Source: Glycomyces buryatensis (GTDB taxonomy: Bacteria; Actinomycetota; Actinomycetes; Mycobacteriales; Micromonosporaceae). Taken from it: a stretch of DNA of 64,000 nucleotides. The position numbers and the translations under genes were made by a program. Positions 1 to 9,268 of the stretch are shown in pieces; the stretch's first letter is position 1, and every line of letters begins with the position of its first letter. The notes beneath the pieces are model-generated. The model saw only the letters and a program-made list of their open reading frames with translations, was not told the DNA's origin and did not search any database. The DNA lies in assembly GCF_004912275.1 (NCBI RefSeq), contig NZ_STGY01000001.1, positions 1-64,000 of the forward strand. Reading direction: 5' to 3'.

Positions 1-126
1 CTCGAGACGGCCCCGTCACATTATTCCTATAAGGACCCTTAACCGCAATCACCCACTGCCCGCAAGTCGACGAACTCTCTTCGCACTACAACCCAAAGAG
101 TCTCTTCGAACCGAAATGTCAGCCAG
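1..126. other. Window edge, no gene recognised
   Basis: This stretch lies downstream of the kinase gene on the reverse strand and runs to the window edge. It is less GC-rich than its surroundings. I see no credible coding frame, tRNA or strong hairpin in it. Confidence 0.4.
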
Positions 127-864
127 TCACATCGATGTGCCGTCGCGACAGCGCTCAGCATCGCGCCGGTACATTGCCGCATGCTCGGTGAACTCCTGCC
201 GTCCGGTCTCGGTGGCGCGTCGCTCAGTGAAGGCCGCCAGGTCCTCCAGGCGTCGGGCCGCCGCTTTCCGAACCTCCAGGGGAGTGAAGTCGGCTCCGTA
301 GGTCTCGATGAGTTCCCCGAGCCGGTCCTCGCGCGAGCCATAGCGGGCAGGGTCGAACCCGGCAGCGTCCTCGGCATAGGGGATGAGCCGGTATGCGAGG
401 TAGGCGAAGTCCCAGATGCGCGGTCCGGGCGAGGCCATGTCGAAGTCGATGACGCCGACAAGCCGATGTTCTCGGACGATGAGGTTGTACGGCGCGAAGT
501 CGTTGTGGCAGAGGACCTCGACGGGCGAATGCGACTCGCTGCGCCATACGACGCTTCGCGCGACCAGCGGCTCGCTCGCGTCGTGAAGCCTTCGAAGCAG
601 GGCACCTGCGGCTCGCAGAATCGAAGGCCGCCATCTGGTCTCCGGCGGCGCCTGCTCGAGTGTCACTCCCTCGATGAAGGTCAGGATCTCCCTGCCTTCG
701 GGGTCGATCCCACGTGGGCGCGGCGTCTCGGGGATCCCGGCTGACTCATAGGATCTGAGCAGTTCGTGCACGGCTTCAGTCCATTCGCCGCTGACGCGCC
801 GTACGGTGCCACCGATTCTGACCACCGGATCCATATTGCCACCGGACAAGGTCTCAACTTGCAT
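127..864 (-). CDS. APH-fold phosphotransferase (aminoglycoside phosphotransferase family)
   Basis: This is a 245-residue cytoplasmic kinase-fold protein. The N-terminus has the nucleotide-loop pattern of the family (SGGN...VVRIGGTVRR). The catalytic loop HNDFAPYN holds the presumed catalytic Asp at about residue 122. The metal-binding IDFD is at about 138-141, followed by WDFAYLAYR. Family members phosphorylate hydroxyls of small molecules with ATP, but most chromosomal relatives have unknown substrates, so resistance should not be assumed. I chose ATG 864 because GAGGAA precedes it and the conserved region begins directly after it. ATG 900 and TTG 933 are in-frame alternatives. The gene stands alone; its neighbour on the right is divergent. 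Confidence 0.85.
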   Translation of the reverse strand: MQVETLSGGNMDPVVRIGGTVRRVSGEWTEAVHELLRSYESAGIPETPRPRGIDPEGREILTFIEGVTLEQAPPETRWRPSILRAAGALLRRLHDASEPLVARSVVWRSESHSPVEVLCHNDFAPYNLIVREHRLVGVIDFDMASPGPRIWDFAYLAYRLIPYAEDAAGFDPARYGSREDRLGELIETYGADFTPLEVRKAAARRLEDLAAFTERRATETGRQEFTEHAAMYRRDAERCRDGTSM

Positions 865-1045
865 CGCTTCCTCGACTCCCTCCCCTGTCCGCCTCGCCAT
901 CCCCACCCCGCCTTCATACCGCCATACGGCCAAACCGCCGATTATTCACGTGGACGAACAACCCACGGAATCCATAACTGTCGGTATCGGGTCGCATACT
1001 TGCCGCACCGGGTCAGCCCCGGCGCAACCGCACAGGAGGAAACCG

Positions 1046-1285
1046 ATGGAAACGCCCGAACTCGACCGCCTCGCCGACGCCATCACCGACCTCGCGAACG
1101 TCCGCGCCCGAATCCCTCTCGACCGTCTCCTCCGCGAAACGGCCCTCAACATTCTGATCCTCACCAGGATCGCCACCAACCGCCTCCCCGACCGCCAGCG
1201 CCGAGACGACATCGACGAATCCTGCGATCACCTGGTAACGCAACTCCGCCAATGCTCCTGGGAGCTCCCACCGGGCAAGGGGTGA
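1046..1285 (+). CDS. Small hypothetical protein, 79 aa
   Basis: I do not recognise this protein. It is mostly predicted helical, mixed-charge, with many Arg, Leu and Asp residues and a single Cys pair near the C-terminus (C...C in the last 25 residues). The start is well supported: AGGAGG lies 6 nt before ATG 1046, one of the best ribosome-binding sites in the window. An open frame extends upstream to 806 but is Pro/Thr-rich and lacks a site. It has no signal peptide or membrane segment. The gene converges with the SRA-like protein gene, leaving only 23 nt between the stops. Confidence 0.55.
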   Translation: METPELDRLADAITDLANVRARIPLDRLLRETALNILILTRIATNRLPDRQRRDDIDESCDHLVTQLRQCSWELPPGKG

Positions 1286-1308
1286 ATCTGGCTTGATCCG
1301 CGCAGCGG

Positions 1309-2295
1309 CTACTCGGCGTCAAGCTCGACCGGCCAGCCGACGAACGTGCCGTTCTCCTCGTACACGACCGCCATGCCCTGCGATTCGATGAGCTCGCGGA
1401 GATCCTCGATCGGAGCTTCAGGCAGGAGCACCGCCGTCCGGCGGGCCCGCACGTTGCGCTGGTAGTCGTGCAGCTGGCCGATGGCCAATCGGATCAGGTC
1501 CCGGCTGGCCCGGCTCTTGGCCTCGTACAGGACATTGTCGGTCTCGTCGTGGACATCGGTGAGGAAGGAGGCGGGAACACCCTCGATCGTGATGCGCTTG
1601 CGCTTTGCCACATGACCGTTCGCCTTCAGGAATGCCGTGTATCGATCGATGAGCTCGGCCTCGCGCCGTTGCATGTCGGTGCGGGCGACGGACTCGCGGG
1701 TGATGGGCTCGCCGGAATTCGACTCGAGTTCGACCGCCTCGACCGTCGTCGCCTCGACTCCGTGTTCGTCAGGCCGGAGATCAAGCGTGATCACAGTCGT
1801 CTCGATCGCGGGGCGCATGAAGTCGATGCCCGCCTGGTAGGTCTCGCCGAGCGGTCTCAGACGAAACGTGATGAGATCCCGGATGGTTCCTTCGCCGTCG
1901 GGGGCCTGGACCACCGTATAGGGCTTCATCCGGTCCAGCTCGAACTCGCCTATGTATCGGTGCAACTTGGCGTCGCCGCCTGGCACAGTCCCGTCCGCGA
2001 TGAGCACTCGGAGCACGCGGTGCTGTTCTCGATGCCGCAGGACTCTCTTATTTATCCCGCTCAAACCCTGGTTTCCGGTCTTGCCCTCGGCGCTGTATTC
2101 GAAGACCGGCCCGAACTCGTCCGCATCGGCCGACCACCCGTCGCGATAACCGTGTTTGGGCCCCTCTTCGAGGTCGGCGTAGATGAGGACGCAGTCCTTG
2201 CACAGCACGATTCCCGTGAAGAGCCCACCGCCGTACACAGCCCTGACCTCTTGCCGGGTGTACTTCTGCCCCAACGCGATCGCTTCGTCGCCCAT
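1309..2295 (-). CDS. SRA-like / PD-(D/E)XK protein, putative modification-dependent (type IV) restriction enzyme
   Basis: This protein has 328 residues in two parts. Residues 1-150 follow the ScoMcrA-like SRA pattern: KYTRQEVRAVYGGG, then GYRDGW, an EYSAEGKTGNQ turn, a NKRVLRH helix and a YIGEFEL strand. Such domains bind modified DNA bases. The C-terminal third has a PD-(D/E)XK nuclease signature: Asp at 247 or 250, then E258-A-K260, followed by a helix with QLHDY (274-278), the QxxxY element typical of these nucleases. The combination suggests a single-subunit enzyme that cuts DNA carrying foreign modification. No methyltransferase is nearby, as expected for type IV. A TAGATT -10 box ends 6 nt before ATG 2295, indicating a leaderless mRNA. 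Domain assignment is from motif reading and nuclease activity is inferred. Confidence 0.7.
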   Translation of the reverse strand: MGDEAIALGQKYTRQEVRAVYGGGLFTGIVLCKDCVLIYADLEEGPKHGYRDGWSADADEFGPVFEYSAEGKTGNQGLSGINKRVLRHREQHRVLRVLIADGTVPGGDAKLHRYIGEFELDRMKPYTVVQAPDGEGTIRDLITFRLRPLGETYQAGIDFMRPAIETTVITLDLRPDEHGVEATTVEAVELESNSGEPITRESVARTDMQRREAELIDRYTAFLKANGHVAKRKRITIEGVPASFLTDVHDETDNVLYEAKSRASRDLIRLAIGQLHDYQRNVRARRTAVLLPEAPIEDLRELIESQGMAVVYEENGTFVGWPVELDAE

Positions 2296-2501
2296 CGACC
2301 CAATCTACCGTTCGCTCACATCGTTCGCACTCCCGCCGACGATGCGGGAGGGGAGTTCGGCGAGGCGGCGGAGGCCGGAGATCTCATGGGGTGCACCCAT
2401 GCCGCCGCTAGCCCATGGAACGCGATGTCGATCGGTGGCCAGCAGGTGAGTCGCACGGCTGGTTGAGTTGGCGGCTCGGACCTATCGAGTTGGAGCCAGT
2501 C

Positions 2502-3137
2502 GTGCATGTGACCACCGATCTCAAGGTGTTGTATTTCGGGACCCCGGTGGTGCTGATCGGCAGCCGCAATGAGGACGGGTCGGCGAATCTCGCGCCGATG
2601 TCCTCGGCGTGGTGGCTGGGGCAGCGTTGCATGCTCGGCATGGGGAACCGTTCCAAGACCGTGGCGAACCTGCTGCGGGAACGGGAGTGCGTGCTGAACC
2701 TGGTCTCCTCGGACATGGCGGGCGCCGTCGATCGGTTGGCTCCGCTGACCGGGGCCACTCCGATACCAGAGCGCAAGGCCGCCATGGGGTATCGGTTCGA
2801 GGCCGACAAGTTCGGGGCGGCCGGGCTCACACCGCAGGCGTCCGAGGTGGTCAAGGCTCCTCGGGTCGAAGAGTGCCCGATTCAGCTCGAATGCCTGGTC
2901 GAGAGCGTGCATGCGTTCGGGGAGACGGCCAGCGCCATCGAGGTCCGGGTGGTCCGGGCGCATGTCGAGGAGCGGCTGGTCATTCCCGGGACGGATCATG
3001 TCGATCCGGTCGGGTGGGATCCGTTGATCATGAAGTTCTGCGAGTTCTTCGGCGGCGGGTCGCAGGTCCATCCGTCGGCCCTCGCGGAGGCTTGGCAGAT
3101 GCCGCACCGGCGATCGGGGCGGGCTCCGGTCGGTTGA
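2502..3137 (+). CDS. Flavin reductase-like (FMN-binding split-barrel) protein
   Basis: This 211-residue protein is of the flavin_reduct / FMN-binding split-barrel family. The start region VHVTTDLKVLYFGTPVVLIG and the following NEDGSANLAPMSSAWWLGQRCMLGM match the flavin-binding edge of the family. NLLRERECVLNLVS follows the usual loop. Family members reduce FMN with NAD(P)H or bind FMN in electron transfer to partner oxygenases. I chose GTG 2502 because GGAG precedes it by 6 nt and homologous proteins begin at this point. ATG 2415 would add 29 unusual residues. The FAD-dependent dehydrogenase gene lies 75 nt downstream on the same strand, so the two may share a redox pathway, but that is inference. 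Confidence 0.85.
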   Translation: MHVTTDLKVLYFGTPVVLIGSRNEDGSANLAPMSSAWWLGQRCMLGMGNRSKTVANLLRERECVLNLVSSDMAGAVDRLAPLTGATPIPERKAAMGYRFEADKFGAAGLTPQASEVVKAPRVEECPIQLECLVESVHAFGETASAIEVRVVRAHVEERLVIPGTDHVDPVGWDPLIMKFCEFFGGGSQVHPSALAEAWQMPHRRSGRAPVG

Positions 3138-3212
3138 CGGGCTGCTCGGGCCCTGGTATACCTCCCCTACGCGCTGGTAGGCGTGTCCTTTGTCGCTTGG
3201 GAAGGCGGAACG

Positions 3213-4853
3213 GTGGACAGTGACGTCATCGTTGTCGGTGGGGGTTTGGCCGGGTTGGTGGCCACTGCCGAGTTGGTCCGGCTGGGGAAGTCGGTGACCC
3301 TGGTGGAGCAGGAGGGGTCGCAGTCGCTTGGGGGGCAGGCTTTCTGGTCCTTCGGAGGATTGTTCCTCGTGGACTCGCCCGAGCAGCGGTTCATGGGGGT
3401 GCGGGACTCTCGGGAGTTGGCCTGGCAGGACTGGGTGGGGACCGCCGGGTTCGATCGGCCCGAGGACGCCTGGCCGCGGAAGTGGGCCGAGGCCTATGTG
3501 GATTTTGCCTCCGGGGAGAAGCGGGCCTGGCTGCACGGCTTGGGGGTTCGGTTCTTTCCCGTGGTGGGGTGGGCCGAGCGTGGGGGTTATACCGCTCAGG
3601 GGCATGGGAACTCGGTTCCTCGGTTTCACATCACCTGGGGCACCGGTCCCGGGATCGTCGCTCCGTTCGCTGATCGAGTTCGCGCGGCGGCCGGGGCCGG
3701 GTCGGTTCGGCTTGCCTTTCGGCATCGGGTTGATTCCCTGAACGTCTCCGATGGCGTCGTCACCGGTGTCTCCGGGTCGGTGTTGGCCGACGATGACTCG
3801 CCCCGCGGGGTTTCCTCCTCCCGAGAGGTCGTCTCCGAGTTCAGCCTTTCCGCCGAGGTCGTCGTCGTCACGTCCGGTGGCATCGGGGGGAACTTCGATC
3901 TGGTTCGGGAGAACTGGCCTTCCCGTATGGGGGCCGCGCCCAAGCACTTGATCAGTGGGGTTCCCGCTCATGTCGATGGGCGGATGCTCGGGATCTCCGA
4001 GGATGCCGGGGCGAGCCTGATCAATCGGGATCGCATGTGGCATTACACCGAGGGCATCCAGAACTGGGATCCCATCTGGCCCCACCACGGGATTCGGATC
4101 CTGCCCGGGCCCTCCTCGCTGTGGCTCGACGCGACCGGGAACCGGCTTCCGGCGCCGCTGTTTCCCGGGTTCGACACCTTGGGGACGCTCGAGCACATCA
4201 TGTCCACCGGTCATGAGCACTCCTGGTTCGTCCTCACCCAGAAGATCATCGAGAAGGAGTTCGCGCTTTCGGGGTCAGAGCAGAACCCGGACCTGACGGG
4301 CAAGAACCTCAAGCTCCTGCTCAAGCGCGTCCTGCCCGGTGCACCGGGCCCCGTCGAGGCGTTCAAGGAGCACGGCGCGGACTTCGTGGTGGCCGATGAG
4401 CTCGATAAGTTGGTCGACGGAATGAACGCGCTCACCGCCGAACCGCTGCTCGATCCCGCCCGAGTGCGGGATGCCGTGCACGCGAGAGATAACGAATTGG
4501 CCAATACCTTCACCAAGGATCTCCAGGTGACCGCGATGCGCGGGGCCCGGGCCTACCGCGGGGATCGGCTCATTCGGGTCGCCACCCCGCACCGGCTGCT
4601 CGATCCGAAGGCCGGGCCGCTCATCGGGGTGCGGCTCAATATCCTCACCCGCAAGACCCTCGGCGGACTCCACACGGACCTGGACGGGCGGGTCCTACGG
4701 GCTGATGGAGAGCCGCTTCCCGGCCTGTTCGCGGCGGGTGAGGCGGCCGGGTTCGGGGGCGGCGGGATGCACGGATACCGTTCCCTGGAGGGGACATTCC
4801 TGGGCGGTTGCCTCTTCTCGGGCCGCCAGGCCGCCCGAGGCGTAGCAAGCTAG
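3213..4853 (+). CDS. FAD-binding dehydrogenase (fumarate reductase / 3-ketosteroid dehydrogenase-like flavoprotein)
   Basis: This 546-residue flavoprotein has a Rossmann FAD site directly at the N-terminus (DVIVVGGGLAGLVATAELVRLG, with a Glu ending strand two). The second FAD contact GLFAAGEAAGFGGGGMHGYRSLEGTFLGGCLFSGR is at the C-terminus. This is the pattern of FAD_binding_2 enzymes such as KsdD-like dehydrogenases that desaturate or reduce C=C bonds. The substrate cannot be read from the sequence. GTG 3213 is chosen because AAGGCGG precedes it and it places the FAD motif at residue 4. An in-frame start at 3183 adds ten residues. The gene follows the flavin reductase-like gene and is probably co-transcribed with it. 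Confidence 0.87.
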   Translation: MDSDVIVVGGGLAGLVATAELVRLGKSVTLVEQEGSQSLGGQAFWSFGGLFLVDSPEQRFMGVRDSRELAWQDWVGTAGFDRPEDAWPRKWAEAYVDFASGEKRAWLHGLGVRFFPVVGWAERGGYTAQGHGNSVPRFHITWGTGPGIVAPFADRVRAAAGAGSVRLAFRHRVDSLNVSDGVVTGVSGSVLADDDSPRGVSSSREVVSEFSLSAEVVVVTSGGIGGNFDLVRENWPSRMGAAPKHLISGVPAHVDGRMLGISEDAGASLINRDRMWHYTEGIQNWDPIWPHHGIRILPGPSSLWLDATGNRLPAPLFPGFDTLGTLEHIMSTGHEHSWFVLTQKIIEKEFALSGSEQNPDLTGKNLKLLLKRVLPGAPGPVEAFKEHGADFVVADELDKLVDGMNALTAEPLLDPARVRDAVHARDNELANTFTKDLQVTAMRGARAYRGDRLIRVATPHRLLDPKAGPLIGVRLNILTRKTLGGLHTDLDGRVLRADGEPLPGLFAAGEAAGFGGGGMHGYRSLEGTFLGGCLFSGRQAARGVAS

Positions 4854-5077
4854 AGGTGGGGACTGCTAACACGCGTTCCCCTCGCTCCTCGCTGCGCAGG
4901 TGAGAGACGCTTCACTTCGCTTGACGTGTCGCATGCCGGGTCTAAGGTGGTCGTGAAACGGTAGTTTTCACCTGCGAAACTGAAGACCTCTCGCCTACCG
5001 GGCGTGCTCCGCTATCATCCAAGACCTTGCGAGTGCGGCCCCCGGACCGGCACCGATGAGCACGTGGATGGTTGAGC

Positions 5078-7933
5078 ATGAGCGACTACGAACGCCCCGG
5101 CACCGGCCCCTCGGCCGGTCCTCCCGGCGGCTCCCCTCCCCCGGGCGGTTACTCCCCACCTGTCGGCCCCACCCCGGGCCGGGCCCCGCAGTACGGCCCC
5201 GCCTCGACCCCTGGCGCAAACCCTCCCAACGTGAGCCCTCACAGCGTGAACCCTCACAGTGGCCCGCCTCACCAGGGCGGCCCCGCTGTGCCCGGCGGCC
5301 CCGGAGATCACGGCGGCGCACCCGGCAATGTCGGCCGCGCCTCGGTCGTCGGCGCCGTCCGCAAGACCATGCCTCTGGGTAAGAAGCCCAAGTCGAAGTC
5401 CAAGAAGCGCATGTCGATGCGCCGCCGCCGCGTGTACGCGGCCCTCATCATGGCCGTGCTCATGATGCTCGGCGCCGGGACCGTCGCCGGGGCGACCTAT
5501 TTCGAGAACGTCCCCGAGCCGAAGGACCTCGCGTACGGCGAATCGACCACCATCACCCTCGCCGACGGCACCCCCGTCGCCGGCTACGGCGAGTACACCC
5601 GCAAGCTGGTGGACGACTACGAGGAAATCCCCGACGAGGTCGTCTGGTCGCTCCTCGCCTTGGAGGACAAGAACTTCTTCGAACACGACGGCGTCGACTG
5701 GAAGGGCACCACGCGCGCCCTGGTCAACAACGTCACCGGCGGCGACACCCAGGGCGCCTCGACCATCACCCAGCAGTACGCGGGCATGGTCGAGGACATC
5801 CGCGGTGACATCTCCTACGGCCGCAAGGCCAAAGAGGCCATCATGGCCATGAAGATGGAGCAGGACTACTCCAAGGAGGAGATCCTGACGCACTATCTGA
5901 ACCTGAACTTCTACGGCCGCGGCGCCTACGGCATCGCCGCCGCCAGCGAGGTGTGGTTCGGCGAGAAGGTCAAAGATCTCGACTGGGGCCAGGCGATGAT
6001 GCTGGTCATGCAGGTCAAGGCGGGCGACGGGTCCTTCGACCCGCGCGTGGCCGGGGAAGACTCCACCGCGCCACAGGACCGCTGGGACTACGGCATGAAC
6101 GAGCTCAAGAAGATGGGCCACATTGACCAGGCGGAGATCGACGCCGGCATGCCCGAGACCGAGGAGTCGCTGGAGAACCCCGGCACCTGGGGCAACAACA
6201 CCCCGACCGGCTTCCTCACCAACCCCACCGACGGCTACATCTGGGACGAGCTCTACAGCCGCTACGGCCTCACCCAGAACGATTTCTACGGCAAGGACGA
6301 GGACACCGGCGGCTACACCGTCGAGCTCACCATCAACTCGAAGGTCCAGGACGCCGCCGAGGACACCGCCAGCCGCGGCGACCTCAAACGCCAGGAGGAA
6401 GACGGCGTACTCGTCGACGACAACGGCGATCCCGTGGAGGAAGAGGCGGACGCCGCCGAGTACGAGAACGAGGACGGCTACTACGAGTTCAAGAACGACA
6501 ACGAGAACGCCGCGCTGTACAAGCAGAACCCGTCGATGGCGAACGCCGTCGTGGCCGTCGAGCCCGGTACGGGCCGCGTCCTGGGCTACTACGGCGGCGA
6601 GAACGGCCTCGGTGTCGACAAGGCCGGGTTGGAGAACCCGCACCCGCCGTCATCGACGTTCAAGATGATCACCGCCGCGACGGCGGTCAAGAACAATGCC
6701 TCGATCGACTCCTGGTGGAACTCCGACTCCCCGCGCGAGTTCGACTCGCTCGAGGACTTCGAGGACAACGCGATCGAGAACGCCGGCACCGACGAGAACA
6801 CCGACCGGACCCTGACCGACGCGGTCCGCGACTCGCGCAACACCCCCATGTACGCGATCGCCGAGAAGTACGGTGCGACCGCGATCCTCCAGACCGCCAT
6901 CGACATGGGCCTGCGCACCCTCACCCAGACCGAGGACGGCGAGCCGGTCACCTACAAGTTCTACCGGGCGGACGACGGCACCATCACCTACTCGCGCCAC
7001 GGCGTGCGGGAGCTCGACGACGGCACGTTCGAGACCCTCGACAACGGCAATATCAACCCGATGGCCTCGCTCGACGGCTACGAGGACGACGAGGTCACCC
7101 CGAAGACCACCGAGCTGGACCTGGAGTCTAAGAACTCGCCGTTCTACTACCACATTGGATTCGGGCAGTACCCGACCACGGTGAAGGACATGGCGACCGT
7201 GTACGCCACGATCGCCGCCGACGGCGTCTACAACGAGACCCACTTCGTGGAGAAGGTCTACGACCGCGACGGAAACGAGTACCCGGAGCAGCGCCCGCTG
7301 GAGCAGACCCAGGCGCTCACCACCGAGATCGCGCGCAACCTCCAATACGTCGGCTCGACCATCGACGGCGACGGCGGCGCGATCGACCGCCCCTACACCG
7401 GCAAGACCGGTACCTGGGAAGCCGCCGAGGAGTTCAGCCCGGCCAACGCCCACACCTGGTACGTCGGCGCGATCCCGCAGCTGAGCATCGCCACCTGGGT
7501 CGGCAATGCGACCGCCGAGTCGGCGCCGCTGCTGAATCCCGAAGGCAGCATCGACGGCGTGTTCGGTTCGACGCTGAGCTATCCGGTGTGGAAGCAGTTC
7601 ATGGAGGGCTCGATCGACGCCATGGGCTACGACTCGCAGGCCTGGGGCGAGGCCGCCCACGTCGGCAGCCCCATCACGGATGACATCGAGAACGAAGACG
7701 GCACCATCGACCCCAGCAGTCCATATTGCGCGGCCAACCCGACCGATACCCGCTGCGGCGTACCCGGCGGCGACGGGGGCGGCAATGGGAACGGCGGCGA
7801 CGAGAACTGCACGCCGATCCAGGAGATGCTCGACCTGTGCGAACAGGGTGGCGGCGATGGCGATGGCGACGGTGGCGGTGGCAATGGGAACGGAAACGGC
7901 AATGGGAACGGCGGAAACGACGACGACGACTGA
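5078..7933 (+). CDS. Class A penicillin-binding protein (GT51 transglycosylase plus transpeptidase)
   Basis: This 951-residue bifunctional enzyme polymerises and cross-links peptidoglycan. It has a Pro/Gly-rich cytoplasmic N-terminus with three short NPPN/NPHS-type repeats, a Lys/Arg-rich stretch, then one membrane anchor (about 122-147). The GT51 domain has the motif EDKNFFEHDGVDWKG with catalytic Glu at about 196, and ASTITQQYAGM. The transpeptidase domain carries S526-T-F-K, S586-R-N and K776-T-G. The C-terminus is a low-complexity Gly/Asn/Asp tail containing a CTPIQEMLDLC segment and ending in Asp residues, facing outside the cell. ATG 5078 is used; TTG 5072 lies two codons upstream. A 15-bp stem-loop follows the stop. 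Confidence 0.93.
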   Translation: MSDYERPGTGPSAGPPGGSPPPGGYSPPVGPTPGRAPQYGPASTPGANPPNVSPHSVNPHSGPPHQGGPAVPGGPGDHGGAPGNVGRASVVGAVRKTMPLGKKPKSKSKKRMSMRRRRVYAALIMAVLMMLGAGTVAGATYFENVPEPKDLAYGESTTITLADGTPVAGYGEYTRKLVDDYEEIPDEVVWSLLALEDKNFFEHDGVDWKGTTRALVNNVTGGDTQGASTITQQYAGMVEDIRGDISYGRKAKEAIMAMKMEQDYSKEEILTHYLNLNFYGRGAYGIAAASEVWFGEKVKDLDWGQAMMLVMQVKAGDGSFDPRVAGEDSTAPQDRWDYGMNELKKMGHIDQAEIDAGMPETEESLENPGTWGNNTPTGFLTNPTDGYIWDELYSRYGLTQNDFYGKDEDTGGYTVELTINSKVQDAAEDTASRGDLKRQEEDGVLVDDNGDPVEEEADAAEYENEDGYYEFKNDNENAALYKQNPSMANAVVAVEPGTGRVLGYYGGENGLGVDKAGLENPHPPSSTFKMITAATAVKNNASIDSWWNSDSPREFDSLEDFEDNAIENAGTDENTDRTLTDAVRDSRNTPMYAIAEKYGATAILQTAIDMGLRTLTQTEDGEPVTYKFYRADDGTITYSRHGVRELDDGTFETLDNGNINPMASLDGYEDDEVTPKTTELDLESKNSPFYYHIGFGQYPTTVKDMATVYATIAADGVYNETHFVEKVYDRDGNEYPEQRPLEQTQALTTEIARNLQYVGSTIDGDGGAIDRPYTGKTGTWEAAEEFSPANAHTWYVGAIPQLSIATWVGNATAESAPLLNPEGSIDGVFGSTLSYPVWKQFMEGSIDAMGYDSQAWGEAAHVGSPITDDIENEDGTIDPSSPYCAANPTDTRCGVPGGDGGGNGNGGDENCTPIQEMLDLCEQGGGDGDGDGGGGNGNGNGNGNGGNDDDD

Positions 7934-7940
7934 GTGAGCG

Positions 7941-7980
7941 CGTTCGTCTGGGGGGCGTTTGTGAACCCCCTAGACGAACG
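7941..7980. terminator. Bidirectional stem-loop terminator between convergent genes (CTAG family copy 1)
   Basis: Arms 7941-7955 and 7966-7980 pair over 15 bp with one mismatch. The 10-nt centre reads GTTTGTGAA-like. The right arm contains the TAG stop of the reverse-strand gene. The core resembles three other hairpins in the window (11465, 18497, 35718). Confidence 0.75.
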
Positions 7981-9193
7981 CCTTGCCCTCGCCCCGGTAC
8001 GTCGGCGCCTCGTCGATGATCTCACCGCGCGAGACCAGGTGGATCTCGTTCACCCGCTCCGCCAGCTCCCCGGCCTTGGCGTGCCGCATCCACACCCGTG
8101 AACCGATGACCAGACCGTCGGCGGCCTTGCCGCGCAACGGGGTCTGCACCTCCCCGGCGCCCTCAGTCCCGGCGAACGACATTCCACTGGGGAACGTCGG
8201 CTTGGGCAGCCGGTCCTTGCCCGGCACCCCCGAGGCGATCCAGCCGCCGCCGAGCGCGGTGACCATGCCCCGCCGCGGCCGCCGCACCACCGGCAGCGCG
8301 AAGAACGCGGCCGGGAGCGGGCGGATCGACCGGTAGCCGTCGAACAGCGCCGGCGAGTACAGGCCCGACCCGGCGGCGACCTCCGTGACCGACGGGTCCC
8401 CCGCCGTCCACCCGATCGAACCGGTCCCGCCGCCGTTGACGAACTCCAGATCGGCCACGCCCTGCACCGCCGCGACGGCGTCCGCGCGGCGCTCGGCCAG
8501 CTCGGACTTGGAGATCCGCTGCATGAGCCGCACCAGCGGATACTGCAGGGCCGCAGCGCTGAAGGCGTCCTGCACGCCCGCGATCTGGCCCTCGTAGCCC
8601 ATGATCCCGACCAGGTTCACGCCCTGGCGCTTCTCGATCTCGTGCGCCATCGCGAGCGCCTGCTCGGCCGAGTGGACCGGCGAGCGGTGGGCGCCGATGT
8701 GGACGCGGCCGCCGAACAACTCCAGCGACATGTCCAGCTCCAGGCACAGCCGCAGCGGACGCGACGGATTCGGTTCCACATTGCGGCGCAGGAAGTCCAG
8801 GTGCTCGACGGAGTCGACCATGAGCGTGATGCGCCGCGCGGCCTCGTCGTCGCCCGCCAAGCGGCGCAACGCCTCCACGTCGGCCGTCGGATATCCGACC
8901 ACGATGTCGTCGAACTCCTCCGCGAGCCACAGCGCCTCGGGGAGCGTGAAACCGAGAATGCCGCGGAACCCGGGCTGGGCCAGCGCCCTGCGCATGAGCG
9001 TGCGGCACCGCAATGACTTGCTGGCCAAACGGATCGGTTTCCCGATCGCGCCGCGCCGCAGAATGGCGGCGTTGGTGTCGAAGGCACCGAGGTCGACCAC
9101 GGCGAAGGGCGGCTGCACCCCGGCGGTCGCGCGGCCCAATTCGGCGAACAGGTTCTCGGCGGGGCCGTGGCCCAAGTTGGTCCGGGTTACCAT
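7970..9193 (-). CDS. PLP-dependent amino acid deaminase/aldolase (alanine racemase fold)
   Basis: This 407-residue protein has the alanine-racemase N-terminal barrel. PFAVVDLGAFDTNAAILRRGAIGKPIRLASKSLRCR carries the PLP-lysine in the ASKS strand. GFTLPEALWLAEEF, the VDSVEHLDFL strand and an ELDMS strand follow in order. The C-terminal part has the D-serine dehydratase-like pattern. The family includes D-threonine aldolases and D-serine deaminases; the exact substrate is unknown. ATG 9193 has AGGGAAG upstream. It is divergent from the sugar-lactone oxidase gene at 9269 with 75 nt between starts, a pairing I recall from other actinomycetes, which suggests a shared promoter region. Confidence 0.82.
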   Translation of the reverse strand: MVTRTNLGHGPAENLFAELGRATAGVQPPFAVVDLGAFDTNAAILRRGAIGKPIRLASKSLRCRTLMRRALAQPGFRGILGFTLPEALWLAEEFDDIVVGYPTADVEALRRLAGDDEAARRITLMVDSVEHLDFLRRNVEPNPSRPLRLCLELDMSLELFGGRVHIGAHRSPVHSAEQALAMAHEIEKRQGVNLVGIMGYEGQIAGVQDAFSAAALQYPLVRLMQRISKSELAERRADAVAAVQGVADLEFVNGGGTGSIGWTAGDPSVTEVAAGSGLYSPALFDGYRSIRPLPAAFFALPVVRRPRRGMVTALGGGWIASGVPGKDRLPKPTFPSGMSFAGTEGAGEVQTPLRGKAADGLVIGSRVWMRHAKAGELAERVNEIHLVSRGEIIDEAPTYRGEGKAFV

Positions 9194-9268
9194 GTCGCTT
9201 CCCTTCCCTGGTCAGATGCGGTTAGATGAAAGCTACCGTCACGTAGAACGATCACTACCGGAGGCCCC

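Noticed and set aside
127-864. Kinase gene as an aminoglycoside resistance determinant
   Set aside because: Only general APH-fold motifs are visible; nothing links it to a known resistance enzyme group.
2316-4220. 634-residue open frame antisense to the flavin reductase and FAD dehydrogenase genes
   Set aside because: Pro/Gly/Arg-rich composition without domain motifs; it is the GC-driven shadow of two well-supported genes.
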